Part shown: positions 33,953 to 43,305 of the stretch, one piece after another
Layout: the number at the start of each line of letters is the position of its first letter
Position numbering within the stretch: position 1 is the stretch's first letter
DNA from: Tuctoria greenei
Lineage: Eukaryota; Streptophyta; Magnoliopsida; Poales; Poaceae
Length of the DNA stretch: 64,000 nt
Direction of reading: 5' to 3'
Assembly: GCA_036927565.1 (NCBI GenBank)
Contig: JAYESD010000001.1
Coordinates: 69,707,751 to 69,771,750, forward strand
Program-made: the position numbers and the translations under genes
The notes under the pieces: model-generated
Told to the model about the DNA's origin: nothing
Databases searched by the model: none
Seen by the model: the letters and a program-made list of their open reading frames with translations, nothing else

Positions 33953-35176
33953 TTGAACCGCATCATATACATAACAAGTGTCGGTCCAGGTGGGCTTCCC
34001 CAAGAACCAATAGAATCAGTTACAAAGTATCGAAATGCATGCGATTATCTTGTTGGAGAGCTCGTGCCGATGACAACTGAGAATTGGAGAAAATTAACTG
34101 AGGAGAATGAGAATGAGTTGTGGGAGAGGATAAAGAAACAATTCAAGTTCCCGAAAGGCATGAAAGAAGCTGTAAAGAAAGCAACATTGGTCTCTTGCGG
34201 CAAGAAGTTTCGTGGTTGGAAGAGAGAAATGAATGCTTATGTTAAGGCTGATAAGGTCCCTAGCCCGAAGAAGATGGGAAAATCACATAAGCTCAATGGC
34301 AAGAATTTGTTCGCCAAAAGACCACACCAGATGCTAAAGCCCTAAGTGCAACTAGGTCAGAGCTTGCAAAAAAGAACAAATACCATGATCGCTTGGGGTC
34401 TGCCAGATATGCCCCTAAAGTTTAGAAATGGAATAAGATATTAGAGTAAATTACCAGTAAGGACAATCCTCACCCGTTAGAAGGCTGCGATGAGAGAACT
34501 CAGCAGTGGGTCTTTGCTCGGTCAAGTTTGAACAGCGAGGGCAAACTTGAAAAATCCGACTCTGCGAACGAAGTAGAGCAAAAAATGAAAGAAGTAATTG
34601 AAAAGCAACATAAGGTTATCTTCAAGACGAAGAGGGAGAATGACCAAATTATCGCTATCCTAGGAAAACCTGAGCACAGTGGATGGATTCGAGCAATCTC
34701 CTCATAGATGTCCTGTAGAGATAATTTTCCGAAGGATGAAAAGACATATAGAAGACATGAGAAGTTCAAGAAAACACTTGATGAAACAATTGCTCAAAAG
34801 GTCAAGGAAAATGTGCAAGAAATAATAAATCAACTTAGACAATCGTTACAATTAGTGGCACCGATTACAACGATGGTTCATGTGGCAAAGGAGCATTTGG
34901 TATCTCCAATTGCCTACCCATAAGTTCACTATCGATGATATTGTTAAGGACAAATGTTGTCGTCTACTTGTCCCAATCGGCAGAGCAGGGAACAAAACCA
35001 AACAGGTTGCCACCACTATGGCAAAGCCTGATCGTGACTTCAATGGCAATTCACTTCTATTTTATGATGTTGTGGTGCAAGTTCTTCCGATAATTGATGA
35101 TTATTATGAAGATTATAAAAAAGACCACATAACACATGAGGGGATCATGACTATGGGCAGGCTGTCAACCAATTAA
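33953..35176 (+). pseudogene. Transposase_24-like protein of CACTA element
   Basis: The first piece (33953-34345) has MTTENWRKLTEENENELWERIKK and KGMKEAVKKATL, characteristic of the plant En/Spm Transposase_24 (TNPA-like) family. It continues as KKNKYHDRLGSARYAPKV, stop, WNKILE, stop, then QQWVFARSSLNSEGKL, HKVIFKTKRENDQIIAIL and a coiled-coil-like tail. A frameshift leads to CRLLVPIGRAGNKTKQV and DYYEDYKKDHITHEGIMTM (34880-35176), a block that follows in grass CACTA proteins. Several stops show it is dead. The family is thought to bind subterminal repeats. Confidence 0.75.
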
Positions 35177-35199
35177 TCCTTTGGCACAGATGCGATATC

Positions 35200-36332
35200 A
35201 TGTTGGACGATGAGCCAATGTCTAGCCCCGTCGCATCTCAAAATACTGTAACTCTGTCTTCTAAGCCGAAAGTCCAGGGAGATCCACTCTCACTATATCT
35301 CAGCAAGGATGATAGTAACCTTGCTAGTAAAGATAAACAAGAGCAACAAGTTGAACAACAGCTTGAAGCAGTACCAGAGCAAGCTGCTGGTAGTAAAGAG
35401 CATTTAGTTGAGCAACAACTTGAAAATGTTCTAGAGCAAGCTGCTGGTAGTAAACAACAATCAGTTGAACAACATGTTCAACAACAAGCCAATGTCTAAC
35501 TTCCAACGACTACTCCTTGGTCATTAGTGCCTATGAAAATCAGCTCATACGAGAATAAGAAACCTTCTAAAGAAGGGTCAAAATATCTGAAGGAAAATAT
35601 TGGAAAATCGAATGCATCTCGTTCTTTACATGAGCCAGCATTAGAAGATGTTGAGGAGTCGGAAGAAGACAGTGTCATATATAATCGGCATACGGCTTTC
35701 GTTAAACCAGGAGTTCCACTATACATGATTAAGGATGTTTCCCCTGAATATAAGAATGGGAAGTCGTTCATGACGTCGATACAACATAGCAAACAACCTG
35801 TCTCTCTAAAAAGAATGCACGAGTGGTACATCACTGCCATCACAAAATATGATCTTTCTTACGTCACATTTCATGTGTCAAAAGAAGCATTCTGGAGCGC
35901 TGGAGCAGATAAACGAGCCCTTCTCCTTGAAAATCTACATAGTCTTTTCCGTCGAGGCATGCTCTAATTCAACCTGCTATCATCTGGTGCTTGTAAGTTC
36001 CTCTAATATTTCGTATTTGCTTTTCTTACTACGCGCATACACATTTCATGAATTTATAACAATTCCGGACTTCTTCAATAGGATGCAATACATGGATAAT
36101 GAAAGGCTGAACACCAAGATAGGTATCCTTAACTGATTGCAAAGTCGAATTTGGACTTTAAGGTGGAAGGGAACTTAGAAGAGTACAAGCACCTGAAAAA
36201 AATTGAAAAATCAATCGCAAAACAAAAGAAGGATAAAAGGACAGAGGTTGCAGCTTACATAGGACATGCGATGTTTAACTTCGTTAGAGATGACAAGGAT
36301 CTTGTAAAGGATCCATACCACTTTGAATAAGT
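35200..36332 (+). pseudogene. Glutamine-rich linker and Ulp1-like C-terminal region
   Basis: 35200-35499 encodes a low-complexity linker with three units of a VEQQLEAVPEQAAGSK-like repeat. 35530-35970 continues with VTFHVSKEAFWSAGAD and LHSLFRRGML. After an apparent intron (GTAAGT at about 35992 to CAG near 36083) come MQYMDNERLNTKIG and then EVAAYIGHAMFNF and DLVKDPYHFE. The last motifs resemble the substrate-side part of Ulp1/C48-like domains fused to CACTA accessory proteins. The expected catalytic His segment is cut off by the gypsy insertion at 36356 and a stop just before it. Confidence 0.55.
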
Positions 36333-36355
36333 TTGAAACATGACATTTGTCGAAG

Positions 36356-37456
36356 TGTTAATGCGAAATTTCCCCCGGATCTGCTAAGGAGCAGCCCACA
36401 GAGGTTCTTGTTCGGCAAAGCTTAGGCCTCAATCGAGTGTTCACGCGTATGAGAGTGTATGAGATGGTGGTTTTTATGTGGTTCAGGCCGCAAGGAGCGT
36501 AACACCCTACTCCACCGTGGATTGTATTTCTAGTGTGTGTGAATGCGTGTGTGTATCGGGGATTGGATTCAGGTTTCTGTAATGGTGTCGATCCGATCCT
36601 TATAGATAAGGTTAGACGCCTTACAAGTGGGGTTTGGGGCCTGACAGTTGGTCCTGAGGCGATCTTATCCGAAATATCTAAGGCTTCTCGCATAAGCTTC
36701 CTCTGACTGTGGCTTTAAAGTCTTGCCGTCTTGATGTCTGAGTTGCCAGTGGCCCATGCGCCGTTCCTGACAATGGCAGGGGATGTCCCATCCAACTGTC
36801 TTTGTCACCGCAAGCTACCCACTTGACGGAGTGGGATAGGCCTGTGGCATCTTCACTGTGATGCGATCGGTTGTATCGGTACCTGACATTAGTCATGCGT
36901 CGCGCCACGCCTCTGGGGAAGCCGCATATCTTCAATCGTTGATAGAGACAAGGCGCACCACCCTATTAACTCCCACAACTCTCTATCCAGGGCAAGTGGC
37001 TGGACTACATGGCAACTCGGGAGCTCACCTCCGCGGAGGAGGTCAAGTCTCGTCTTACATACCACATGGCAGTTTGGGAGCTCACCTCCGCGGAGGAGGT
37101 CTCTTTCTGTCTTACGGACCATGTGGCAGCCCCAGGGCCCATTCCTGAGTAGAACGAGGACTCTAAGGCTGTGGGACACATGGCTGCTTGGGACCACATG
37201 GCAGAACCGGAGCCCTACCTAACGGGGGAGAGGGATCCTCACCTTCTGGACATGTGGCTGCTTGGGAGCTCGTCTCCAAGGGGGAGCTTAACTCTCCTTC
37301 AAGGTCTATTGCGGGCACCCCAGACCCCGCATCTGAGGAGATGGGTCCAGGCCTTCTGAACACGTGGCACCCTCGGGCCCTGCCTCTGTTGGAAGGCGGG
37401 GTACTTAGGCGACTCTAGCTTGTGCGCGAGGGTACCAGGTATGCCAGGTACCAACA
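36356..37456 (+). repeat. 5' LTR of non-autonomous gypsy element
   Basis: About 1.1 kb with TGTT...AACA ends. It contains two direct repeats of about 57 bp (37012-37128), each holding the perfect palindrome CCTCCGCGGAGG (37028-37039 and 37085-37096). Called as the 5' LTR because coding-like sequence on the same strand follows. Confidence 0.6.
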
Positions 37457-37457
37457 G

Positions 37458-37467
37458 TGGCCCCTGG
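37458..37467 (+). other. Candidate primer-binding site
   Basis: TGGCCCCTGG starts one base after the LTR end. It begins with the obligatory TGG, but I cannot assign a tRNA. From here to 37989 there is no coding feature; a 20-base C run lies at 37969-37988. Confidence 0.35.
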
Positions 37468-37968
37468 ATCCACCCTAGGGGGGGAGGCGACGAGCCCGAG
37501 GGTGGAGCCCCATCCTGCTTTCCCACGCTGCCTTTTAATTTTGTCTTGATCGGCCGAAGCGGTGCGCGCCTTTGCTGTTGTGGCCACGCATCCCTCTCTG
37601 GTTGAGGGCTCGTGGTGATGGGATCTTTTCTTGATGCAGATTCTTTACTACGATGGTTCTCAATGTGGTTGCTGCACTTCTGCTCCTTCTACTCCCGACT
37701 TTATGGGAACTGCCGGGTTGCCTTCTCGGGTCGACGCCCCTTCTGGCCGATCTCTCTGACAGTGCACCTAGGCCCCACCGTTAGGGACGCTATGGGTTGA
37801 GCAGTGGGTTTTGACCCCAAGCGATTTGCTCGTGCGCTCAAACGCCTAATGGGGTGTTAAAAGGAAACCTTTGGGGCAAAGGTGGTTCTTCCTTACGCAC
37901 TCCCCAACGTTCGAGCCTTCACCTTTCTCCTTGAGCACCCATTATCTCCCCACCTTCGTGGTATTTGA

Positions 37969-37988
37969 CCCCCCCCCCCCCCCCCCCC
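37969..37988. repeat. 20-base poly-C run
   Basis: Uninterrupted C run just upstream of the decayed reading frame. One of nine G/C runs of ten or more bases in the window. Confidence 0.95.
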
Positions 37989-37989
37989 A

Positions 37990-40918
37990 ATGGACTCATC
38001 CTTGCCTCCTTCTCGCATAGTTGATGTAGCGCCTGTGAGGTGCCTATTCGGCCGGGAGGACAAGGCGCGACGGGATCTGATCCGCCCGAGCACCCTGCCT
38101 CTGAAGTTAGGGGAGAAGGAGATCATATTCTTCCAAGCATATGCGTACTCCGGGTTCGTTCCTCCTGTTTCTTCCTTCTTGGTGACACTCCTAGAGGTCC
38201 TTGGGCTCTAGCTTCACCACTTGTCGTCGAACTCTCTAGTGGCGGTGGTAGTGTCCTCGCACTTCTACGAGATGTTCTTCAAGGTATTCCCGTCCGTGCT
38301 GGTGTTCCGATAGTTCTTTGTGCTGAAGTGGACTGGGAAGAAGAACAAAGCAAACTTCCTCAGTGGCTACTGCTTCCAGCATCGGGCCAACAACCCCTTC
38401 AAGTACATCACCCCACTCTCCACAGTGAAGTGGGCCAACTTGAGGAGGGACTAGATGATCATATAGGTCGATGCCCATGATCTTGTGGTCATGCCCACCG
38501 GATGGTCGATACTCAGGACGGAGACCTAGGAGGAGCGCCCAGATTTGGAACAGGCCTATGCCCCGATGAAGGAGAGGATCCAATTCTTGGCGGATCATGG
38601 CTTGCTGGAGATGTTGGTGATGGCGAACTTTGTTCGCCGATGCCTGGCTCCCCTCCGGCACCGTAGCCGCCCCTGCATGGCTTTACTTCGGGCCATAGGA
38701 CAACACCCGACTGGTGCAGGGTCGCGACATAGAGACGACCCCGCAAGAGGTGCTCGATGCAATGTCCAAGGCGTGCGAAGGCCCTCTGACTTTCAACGTC
38801 TTCAACCTTCCAGGGCCCTGTCCGCCACTTTCCTCAGATCGGGACATTTGGGTGAAGATCCTGAGGGAGATGTCGATCCTGGGCGTGGTCGGTCTTGCAC
38901 CGCAACAGGTTAGCGATACAGACCATGGGTTGGCCATTGTCAACTCGCCGCAGGAGTCTACACCTGCCCCAAGACGCGAGGCATCAAGGGTGGAAGATGC
39001 GCGTCCTGATAGTGGGGGAGGCAAGGCGCCGGTTGCTGATGTCAGGAATGGTTAAAAGCACCGGTACACAACATTAGGAAGGGGAAGTCCCCGATGGTCG
39101 AGGTGTTCAAGGAGAAGCGCCCTCGATCGCTGTCGAAGGCGCCACCGCAGGTGGCCTTTTCTCCAAGTCAATGTCCTCCAGCACGCCCCTCCTCTGCATT
39201 GGGTGTCGGCGGTTCATTGGGGGGGGGGGGGGGGGGCTCAGTCCGTCAAGCGGGTGCTCCTCCAATGTCTGTGGTCGGCACATCGTCCAGCATCCCCGTT
39301 GCCAGCACAGTCCAAGGTGCCACAGCGGGGCTCCAAGAGTGTTACGCTTATGGAGCCTCAAGCCAATAAGCCCCGGGCCAACATCGGCAACAGCTCGGGT
39401 GGAGACTCCGGGAGTGGCTCTGTTGGAGTCGGTGGAGATACACCCACGCTGGGTGGTGGTGTCGCTGGTGGTTTTTATGGAGGCCCGACCGGGTCGGCCT
39501 CGCCTGCCACGATGTCGTCAGGACCCGCGGCTTTAGGGCCATTGAAGGTTCAGGCCCACTGGAGCTTCCGGGGACGTCGGTAAGGCATTCTTACCAATGC
39601 TTTCTTCGTTAACTCGCCTACTCTTGTTGATTGATCAGGCCTTGGTTTTGATTTGCAGGGCCATGTCAGCTGTTGTGACACCCTTACCACAAGGGGTAGT
39701 GTCCCGGAGTGCTTCGATGAAGCCCCAAGGGGCTATGGCTACACCAGTGGAACAGACCGCCGAGCTAGTTTAGGGAAGCATTGCTTCGGTGCCCGTGTCT
39801 GGCGCGAGTAGCGAAGCTTCTCCGGTCGCTATCCTAGAGGCACCTCCAACTGTTGCACCAAAGGTGATGTCGGAGCCGACCCAGCGAGCTGAGAGCCCGA
39901 CCTCCAAGGCTGTTGATCCGACAGGAAGCTCCTTGGGCGACGGTGGTGTTGGCGCTTCGAACAACACCACAACTTTCGATTATTCCTCAGAGAGGAGGCC
40001 CCGGTACTTACGGTCCTGCCTTCATCGTCGGAAGAGGAAGAGGTTCCCGAGATGGTTACCGGGTGGCCCTTATTGACTTCGGCAGAGCTAGAGCGTCTCT
40101 CTGATGTCGTGGCCTCGACCCAGTCTAGCATCGAATTGGTGCAGTCCAGCCTCCACCGGGCGTAGGCGGCCCTTTCTACAGAGTGGGAGAAGCTGCAAGT
40201 GGAGGGCGTTCACCTCCAGTCTTGGGAGGACCTCTTGAAGTCCACGATTGCCAATGTAAAGGAAAAGCACCAGCGGGAGGAAGAAGAGCTGGAGCTGAGG
40301 CGCTGCCTGGTGAAGGCCCCGTACGCCATGTCCCAGAGGATTCTGGCCAACACCAAGGCGTCCAGCAAGGCGGCTCGTGCCCGCCTTGGCACCCTTGAAG
40401 CGGGTCGAGAGGCCCACAATCACTGCGAGGCTGCCATTGCTGAGCGGGTGGCCGCTGTTGCTGAGCAAGAGGTGGCAGCCCAGCCAATGATGGCTCAGGT
40501 CAAGGCAGAGCGGGTCAGGCTGCAGTCTCACGCTGAAGACCTTGAGCTTTGGGAGAGCAAATTGGCTTGGGATCGGGAGCAACACCTAGCCGAGCACCAG
40601 GAACTCCTCCTGCTGGATCTTGCCGTTCGGACTCAGGAGCTGACTTCAGCATTGCACTTGGGAGGTAGATCAGCAGGAGCATAAGCTAGCCCAACATGTT
40701 GAAGCACAGGGCAAAGCAGTGGCAGAGATAGTGGCATCCCACGTCCTAGTGTGCTACCGGAACTGGTACCTCGAGTTGCCACTGGAGCTGGTTTTCGAAG
40801 GCCCTGTCAAGGAGCGCGAGGAGACAATAGCGGCGGAGGTTAAGGATGCTACCAAACATGTCGTAGCGCAATTCGCAAGGGACCGATGCTTGCATCCCGT
40901 CTTTGTATCCGGGGTTTG
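37990..40918 (+). pseudogene. Transposase_28-type 'putative gypsy type transposon' protein
   Basis: One frame from 37990 to about 38700 gives FFQAYAYSGFVPPVSSF, HLSSNSLVAVVVSSHFYEMF, ANFLSGYCFQHRANNPFKY and ERIQFLADHGLLEMLVMANF with about five stops. This matches the layout of the Transposase_28 family found in grass non-autonomous gypsy elements. After a frameshift come an S/P-rich middle (38714-40080) and a long helical coiled-coil segment (40199-40684; AAIAERVAAVAEQEVAAQ). The end is FARDRCLHPVFVSGV at 40918. The role is unknown; the position right after the LTR suggests a gag-like or accessory product. It is clearly dead. Confidence 0.6.
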
Positions 40919-41165
40919 ACCCTTTGTAAATATTCCTTAATGAATTTGAATTTGTGTTTGATATCTTGGCTTGTCTTTGCACTTCTCAACTGTTGCTATC
41001 AGTCCTTAGGTGCGTAAGGGTTTGAAGAACCTTTGCCGAGCTCGTTAGTTTTTGAGGGACCAATGATTGTATAATTGATATGGCCAAAGTGTTGTCCATC
41101 GACTTCCTGCATATGGAATCCCCTTAGAGGCCCCTTGGTAGATGTGGTTAGTTGGTTGGGCACAT
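40919..41165 (+). other. 3' untranslated-like spacer
   Basis: TGTAAATATTCCTTAATGAAT follows the stop within 10 bp, and the segment is AT-rich. No coding signal is seen. Confidence 0.4.
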
Positions 41166-42815
41166 CTACCACTTGATCTCACGATGTCCTCGATGGGCCC
41201 CCAGTGGAGTGGGGGAGTTGGAGTGGATTGCTTCAGTGTCGCCTGCCATCATCACAACAGCGTCAACTGCAGGCACCTTGGGGGGTGCTGGAGTTGTCTG
41301 CTCCGGCGTCGCCCACCATCGTTGTAGAGACATTGACGGTAGGCCCTTGGGAGGTGCTAGAGCTGGCTGCTCCGGCGTCACCCATCATCATCGAGGAAAT
41401 GTGGATGGCAGGCCCCTGGATTACATGCTATCACAAGAGAACCCTGTTAGCAACAAGAGCAAGGCAGGAGAGTTTACTCACTTATCTGCGCTTGCTGCTA
41501 TCGATAACGTGTTGAGACATTGATAGCGGGCCCCTTTGGAGGTGCTGAAGCTAGTTGCTCTGGTGTCACCTACCATCATCGCAGTGATATATATGACGGG
41601 CCCCTGGGAGGTGCCCGAGCTGGCTGCTCCTGCATCGCCCACCATCGTCAGAGAGACGTCGATGGCAGACCCCTTGGGAGGTGCCGGAGCTGGCTGCTCT
41701 AGCGTCGCCCATCATCGTCGCAGAAATGTCGACAAAAGGCCCCTGGTTTACATGCTATCACAAGAGAGCCCAGTTAGCAACAAGAGCAAGGTAGGAGAGT
41801 TTACTCACTTGTCCACGCTTGTTGTTGTCGTTGATGTGTTGAGATGTCGACGACGGGCCCCTTGGGTGGTGCTGGAGCTGGATGCTCCAGCGTCGTCCAC
41901 CGTCTTCGCAGAAGCATCGATGGCATGCCCCTTAGAGGTGCTAGAAATGGCTTCTCCAGCGTCGCCCACCATCACCGTAAAGACATCGACGGCAGGCCCC
42001 TTGGAAGGTGTCAGAGCTAGCTGCTCCGGTGTCGTCCACCATCTTTGCAGTATCATCGACGGTAGGCCCCTGGTTTACAGGCTATCACAAGAGAACTCTG
42101 TTAGCAACAAGAGCGAGGCAGGAGGTTTTACTCACTTATATGCGCTTGTTGCTGTCATCAACATGCTGGGACATCGAAGGCAGGCCCCTTGGGAGGTTTC
42201 AGAGCTGGCTGTTCCGGTGTCGCCCACCATCGTCATAGAGACGTCGACAGCAGGCCCCTTGGGAGGTGACGGAGCTGGCTGCTACGGCGTCGTCCACCAT
42301 ATTCGCAGAAGCGTCGACAGTGGGCCCTTTGTTTATAGGCTGTCACAAGAGAACACTGTTAGCAACAAGAGCGAGGCAGGAGAGTTTACTCACTTATCTG
42401 TGCTTGTTGCTGTCGTCAACATGCTGGGACATCAACAGTAGGCCCCTTGGGAGGTGCTGGAGCAGGCTGCTCTGGCTTCATCCATCATCGTCGTCGAAAC
42501 ATTGACGGCAGGCCCTTGGGAGATGCCGGAGCTGGCTATTCTGGCGTCGCCCACCATCATCGTGAAGACGTCGATGGCAGGCTCCTTGGGAGGTTCTCGA
42601 GCTGGCTGCTCCGACGTCGTCCACCATCTTTGCAGAAGCATCGACAGAAGTCCCATTGGGAGGTGCCGAAGCTGGATGCTCCGGCGTCGTCCACCGTCTT
42701 TGCAGAAGTGTTGATGTTAGGCCCCTTGGGAGGTGCCGAAGGTGGATGCTCCGGTGTTTCCCACCATCATCGTAGTTGATGGTAGGCCCCTTGAGAGGTG
42801 CCGAAGCTGGATGTC
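41166..42815. repeat. Higher-order minisatellite (69-70 bp units)
   Basis: Tandem units of 69-70 bp centred on GGCCCCTTGGGAGGTGC and GCTGGCTGCTCCGGCGTCG. A distinct block starting TTACATGCTATCACAAGAG interrupts them four times, at 41421, 41748, 42075 and 42333. The spacings are 327, 327 and 258 bp; the last is exactly one 69-bp unit shorter. A frame of 301 codons (41536-42441) is open through much of the array and repeats GPWEVPELAAPASPTIV-like peptides, but units of 70 bp shift the frame, so I do not call it a gene. Confidence 0.9.
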
Positions 42816-42852
42816 CTGCACATATGAAAAAACGGGGGGGGGGGGGGGGGGG

Positions 42853-43305
42853 ACTAGTCTACTTGCCAGTTTAACTGTTCCTCTCCTTTAGCTCTATCAT
42901 GTCTAACTGTCTTGTACTGACTCATGGGGCTTAGGTAATTCGATGCATTGGTGCTCCGGGGTCCGGCTCCGCCATCCCCAGGGTGTGAGCTTTCTGGCTC
43001 CAGTACTCGGCAGTAGCGCTGGGGGGCAGGGAGTGTATGCTTAGGGTACAGGACCAGGCTAAGCAGTTTACACCCCCTGAACCTCCTGCTCGGCACAGGC
43101 CTTTCCTGTGAAGCCTTCTGGCGCCACAGGACCTCAATAACGAGAGCAGCCGGAAGAACCCCTCACACATTGCAGGTACCTCAAGCGAACCCGCTTGCAG
43201 TAGGACTGCATGACTCCAACATGGGTGAGTTACTGAGCGTACAACCGTGTATATAAAGGTAATATACAATAATGAGTCTTAGCATGGCATGATCATAAAA
43301 TTAAC
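42853..43305. other. Unassigned sequence left of the Tekay-type element
   Basis: No coding feature. GTATATAAAGG at about 43249 could be a TATA box of an older LTR. A stretch near 43040-43100 (GCTTAGGGTACAGGACCAGG) looks distantly similar to 58760-58830 on the far side of the Tekay-type element. Confidence 0.4.

Larger units (their letters stand above)
36356..42852 (+). mobile_element. Non-autonomous Ty3/gypsy-type element, 3' LTR not found
   Basis: A TGTTAATG...CCAACA LTR (36356-37456) is followed by a possible primer site, a decayed 'putative gypsy type transposon' (Transposase_28) frame, a 3' untranslated-like stretch, a minisatellite and a G19 run (42834-42852) that could be an expanded polypurine tract. 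No RT or integrase is present. No second copy of the LTR is visible to the right within the window, so the 3' end was lost or displaced. It truncates the CACTA gene at 36355. Confidence 0.6.

Noticed and set aside
41536..42441. 301-codon open frame through the minisatellite
   Set aside because: Openness follows from a GC-rich 69-bp period. The frame drifts in 70-bp units and no conserved domain is visible.
41166..42815. Regularly spaced repeats resembling a CRISPR array
   Set aside because: Units are contiguous 69-70 bp repeats without unique spacers, in a plant retroelement with no cas genes. It is a minisatellite.
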